From Haloferax sulfurifontis ATCC BAA-897 (GTDB lineage: Archaea; Halobacteriota; Halobacteria; Halobacteriales; Haloferacaceae): a stretch of DNA of 64,000 nucleotides. Location of the stretch: contig NZ_AOLM01000022.1 in NCBI RefSeq assembly GCF_000337835.1, positions 1 through 64,000 of the forward strand, written 5' to 3'. Each line of letters starts with the position of its first letter. Position 1 is the first letter of the stretch. Of this stretch, positions 61,251 to 64,000 are shown one piece after another. The position numbers were made by a program, and so were the translations under genes. The notes beneath the pieces were generated by a model. That model was not told the DNA's origin. It did not search any database and was given only the letters and a program-made list of their open reading frames with translations.

Positions 61251-61754
<504 letters not shown>

Positions 61755-61766
61755 TCAGTCGGGCGA

Positions 61767-62057
61767 CTATACCCGCGCGGCCTCGATGTGTTCGAGGACG
61801 CGCGAGATGTGGTGGTCGTCCCGGGCGGGCGCCTGTGTCCGATAGGTGCGGAGGGCGTCTACGAGATAGTCGAGTTCGGCGCTGTCGAAATCTTCGTCGC
61901 CGGCCTCGACCCGCGCGAGCAGGCCGGGGGCCGGCGTCGGCTCTTCGTCTGCATCGACCGCCCGCTCGATGGCGTCGAGCAACGCGGCGTGGACGACCCA
62001 CGTCTCTTCGCGAGAGAGGTCGAGCGCCGTCGGACGGTCCTGGGCCGATGTGGTCAT
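61767..62057 (-). CDS. Small conserved haloarchaeal protein
   Basis: A 96-residue acidic helical protein: DLSREETWVVHAALLDAIER, LDYLVDALRTYRTQAPARDD, ISRVLEHIEAARV. No motif recognised. The pattern fits a family of short haloarchaeal proteins with a helical bundle. It lies between the ferredoxin and the acyl-CoA dehydrogenase, all on the same strand. Function unknown. Confidence 0.72.
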   Translation of the reverse strand: MTTSAQDRPTALDLSREETWVVHAALLDAIERAVDADEEPTPAPGLLARVEAGDEDFDSAELDYLVDALRTYRTQAPARDDHHISRVLEHIEAARV

Positions 62058-62165
62058 TGTGGGGCCTCTACCGTAACCTATGGGCGGGGAGGCATAAATG
62101 TATGTGTACTGTTGTCATGCGACACGCACGACCGCGAAAGCCACGGGGGCGTCCGCTCCCGACGG

Positions 62166-63329
62166 CTAGTCGAATGCTTCGATTCCCGTCAGGTCAGCGC
62201 CGAGGACGAGCGTGTGGATGTCGTCGGTCCCCTCGTAGGTGTAGACGGTCTCGATGTTCTCCATGTGGCGCATCGGCGAGTAGTCGGTCGTGATGCCGTT
62301 GCCGCCGAGCATCTCGCGGGCGGTTCGGGTAACCTCGCGGGCGACCCGGACGTTGTGGCGCTTCGCCATCGACACCTGCTGGTGTCGCAGGTCGCCGCGC
62401 TCTTTGAGGTCGGCGAGGCGGTGGGCCATCAGTTGCGCGTTCGTGATTTGGGTCGCCATCTCCGCGAGCTTGCCCTGCTGGAGTTGGAACCGCGCGATTG
62501 GGCCGCCGAACTGGTCGCGGTCCTTCGCGTACTGACGGGCGTCTTCGAAGGCGTCGCGTGCCGCGCCGACGACGCCCCACGCGATGCCGAACCGCGCCTG
62601 CGTGAGACACGAAAGCGGCCCCTTCATCCCCTCGACGCCCGGGAGGACGTCTTCCTCGGGGACCCGCACGTCGTCGAGGCCGATTTCGCCCGTGACCGAC
62701 GCGCGCATCGAGAGCTTGTCCTCGATTTTGTTCGTCGTCACGCCGTCGCGGTCGGTCTCGACGAGGAACCCGCGGACCGGCGACCCCTCCGCCGACACGT
62801 CGCGCGCCCAGACGACCGCCACGTCGGCGATGGGCGAGTTCGTAATCCACGTCTTCGAGCCGTTGAGGACGTAGCCGTCGGCGTCGCGCTCGGCGCGGGT
62901 CTCCATCCCCGACGGGTCGGAGCCGTGTTGCGGTTCGGTCAGACCGAAACAGCCGACCGCTTCGCCCGACCCGAGCTTCGGGAGCCAGCGCTGTTTCTGC
63001 TCGTCGGAGCCGTAGGCGTGGATGGGGTAGATGACGAGCGACCCCTGGACGCTCGCCATCGACCGGAGGCCGGAGTCGCCGGCTTCGAGTTCCTGCATCA
63101 GGAGGCCGTAGGCGCGCTCGCCGAGACCGGGGAGGCCGTAGCCGTCGAGGTTGGGCGCGTAGAAGCCGAGTTCGCCCATCTTCGGAATGAGGTCGGTCGG
63201 GAACGTCCCGGCCTCGTAGTGCTCGCCGATGTCGGGTTTGACCTGCTCGTCGACGAAGCGCCGGGCCTCGTCGCGGACGAGTTTCTCTTCGCCGGTCAGG
63301 TCGCCCTCCAATTCCAGATAATCGAGCAT
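62166..63329 (-). CDS. Acyl-CoA dehydrogenase, glutaryl-CoA type
   Basis: A 387-residue FAD enzyme. It shows GCFGLTEPQHGSDPSGMETR, GSKTWITNSPIADVAVVWAR and IAWGVVGAARDAFEDARQYA, and the catalytic glutamate in TYEGTDDIHTLVLG. The arrangement GLRSMASVQGSLV and AITGI-like end (LTGIEAF) is closest to glutaryl-CoA dehydrogenases, whose conserved Arg binds the carboxylate. It oxidises acyl-CoA and gives electrons to ETF, whose alpha subunit opens this window. Substrate not proven. Confidence 0.9.
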   Translation of the reverse strand: MLDYLELEGDLTGEEKLVRDEARRFVDEQVKPDIGEHYEAGTFPTDLIPKMGELGFYAPNLDGYGLPGLGERAYGLLMQELEAGDSGLRSMASVQGSLVIYPIHAYGSDEQKQRWLPKLGSGEAVGCFGLTEPQHGSDPSGMETRAERDADGYVLNGSKTWITNSPIADVAVVWARDVSAEGSPVRGFLVETDRDGVTTNKIEDKLSMRASVTGEIGLDDVRVPEEDVLPGVEGMKGPLSCLTQARFGIAWGVVGAARDAFEDARQYAKDRDQFGGPIARFQLQQGKLAEMATQITNAQLMAHRLADLKERGDLRHQQVSMAKRHNVRVAREVTRTAREMLGGNGITTDYSPMRHMENIETVYTYEGTDDIHTLVLGADLTGIEAFD

Positions 63330-63470
63330 GATGGTTTCTGCGCTCGGCGCGGTGAAAAGCGATTCGCTCGGTCGAGGTTCGCGGAGACGGACGGTCGAAA
63401 AGCCGGAGACGGAAGCGGGGCGGTCGTGATTCAGAGACGGCTCCGAAACCGCGAGACGGCAGTCGAGCCG

Positions 63471-64000
63471 TCAGGCCGCCGATTCGACCGGGCCCGCGTT
63501 CGCCCGGTTCACGTAGCCGACGAAGTTGTCGAACAGGCGCTTGGCCTCGCAGGCCGCGGCGTAGTTCTCCGGCGTGATGCCGTCGACCACCGACTGAATC
63601 CGCTCGTCGGGGAGGAACTCCTTCTGCCGGGCGATGGTCTCGGCGGTGTCGGTGTCGTACTCGGGGTGGAACTGGACGCCGAAGGCGTGGTTCCGGCGGA
63701 ACGCGTGGACGCCGAACTCGTTTTCGGCGAGGAGGTCCGCGCCCGACGGGAGTTCGGCCACTCGGTCGCCGTGGGAGGTGAAGACGGTGAATCGCTCGCC
63801 GATGCCGGCGAGGATGTCGTCCTCGTCGTCGGGGCGGGTGCGTTCGATTTCGTTGTAGCCGAGTTCGAACTCGCCCATGTCCTCGACGGTGCCGCCGAGG
63901 GCCGCCGCGACGACCTGATGGCCGAAACAGACACCCAAGAGAGGAACGCCGCGCTCGTCCGCGTCGGCGACCCACGACACGAGGCTTCGAATCCACGGCT
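63471..64000 (-). CDS. Glutamine amidotransferase class I, N-terminally cut by window edge
   Basis: The frame is open to the right edge, so the start is outside. It reads PWIRSLVSWVADADERGVPL, then the nucleophile GVCFGHQ, TSHGDRVAELP, and the His and Glu in FGVQFHPEYD. This is a type 1 glutamine amidotransferase domain like that of GMP synthase subunit A or a related GATase-like protein. The C-terminal tail after FHPEYD (DERIQSVVDGITPENYAAAC) is longer than in GuaA subunits, so the GATase-like form is more likely. Confidence 0.85.
   Translation of the reverse strand, partial: PWIRSLVSWVADADERGVPLLGVCFGHQVVAAALGGTVEDMGEFELGYNEIERTRPDDEDDILAGIGERFTVFTSHGDRVAELPSGADLLAENEFGVHAFRRNHAFGVQFHPEYDTDTAETIARQKEFLPDERIQSVVDGITPENYAAACEAKRLFDNFVGYVNRANAGPVESAA

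Overview
The window is from a haloarchaeal chromosome, most likely a Haloferax species close to H. volcanii. It is very GC-rich, its proteins are acidic, many genes use GTG starts, and several starts lie about 25-30 bases after a TATA-like box, as expected for leaderless archaeal transcripts. Gene content agrees: TFB, MCM, RPA with its COG3390 partner, Trm1, an HVO_0234-type beta-propeller, Tfx, and many families known only from haloarchaea. Genus assignment is inferred from gene content and remembered homologues, not from a search.

Layout. 1-10.9 kb: 3' end of etfA followed by a duplicated tail, a DUF4177-like protein, a polyprenyl synthase, a DUF373 membrane protein, a receiver/PAS histidine kinase, a COG2108-like radical SAM protein, TRAM and Tfx proteins, an SDR, a frameshifted small membrane protein and a mannose-1-phosphate guanylyltransferase. 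11-13.7 kb: the rpa3-rpap3 ssDNA-binding pair and a ribbon-helix-helix protein. 13.8-20.9 kb: tRNA-His, a CinA-like protein, an S2P protease with CBS domains, a cupin, a DEAD/DEAH helicase, an SLC13-type transporter and tRNA-Pro. 20.97-22.13 kb: an AT-rich island just 3' of tRNA-Pro with a Tat lipoprotein and gene fragments. 22.1-35.6 kb: a spermidine-synthase-like membrane enzyme, a Cas4-like protein, Sua5, a glutaredoxin/redoxin pair, a CorC-type protein, a frameshifted phosphate permease, a regulator, an efflux carrier, threonine aldolase and an M29 aminopeptidase.

35.6-46.7 kb: Lrp facing glnA, PAP2 and BrkB membrane proteins, trm1, a SWIM protein, prs, a uracil-DNA glycosylase, a HIT protein and a ParA-like protein that lacks both P-loop lysines. 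47.5-54.7 kb: tfb, then a minus-strand train reading cmi4-like gene, mcm, four uncharacterised haloarchaeal genes and a canonical MinD/ParA ATPase. 54.8-56.8 kb: a biotin uptake operon bioY-bioM-bioN behind a BirA-type operator. 56.9-64 kb: a membrane Fe-S (HdrD-like) oxidoreductase, L-lactate dehydrogenase, a ferritin-like protein, a VOC protein, a ferredoxin, a glutaryl-CoA-type acyl-CoA dehydrogenase and the start-truncated end of a glutamine amidotransferase.

How the parts connect. EtfA, the acyl-CoA dehydrogenase and the HdrD-like membrane protein could form one electron route from acyl-CoA oxidation to the quinone pool. Lrp and glnA share a divergent control region with repeated AATTC half-sites. 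The mcm-to-minD train is the best candidate for an undescribed system, linking the replicative helicase to a MinD-type switch and a coiled-coil protein. No CRISPR array, rRNA or intact insertion sequence was seen.
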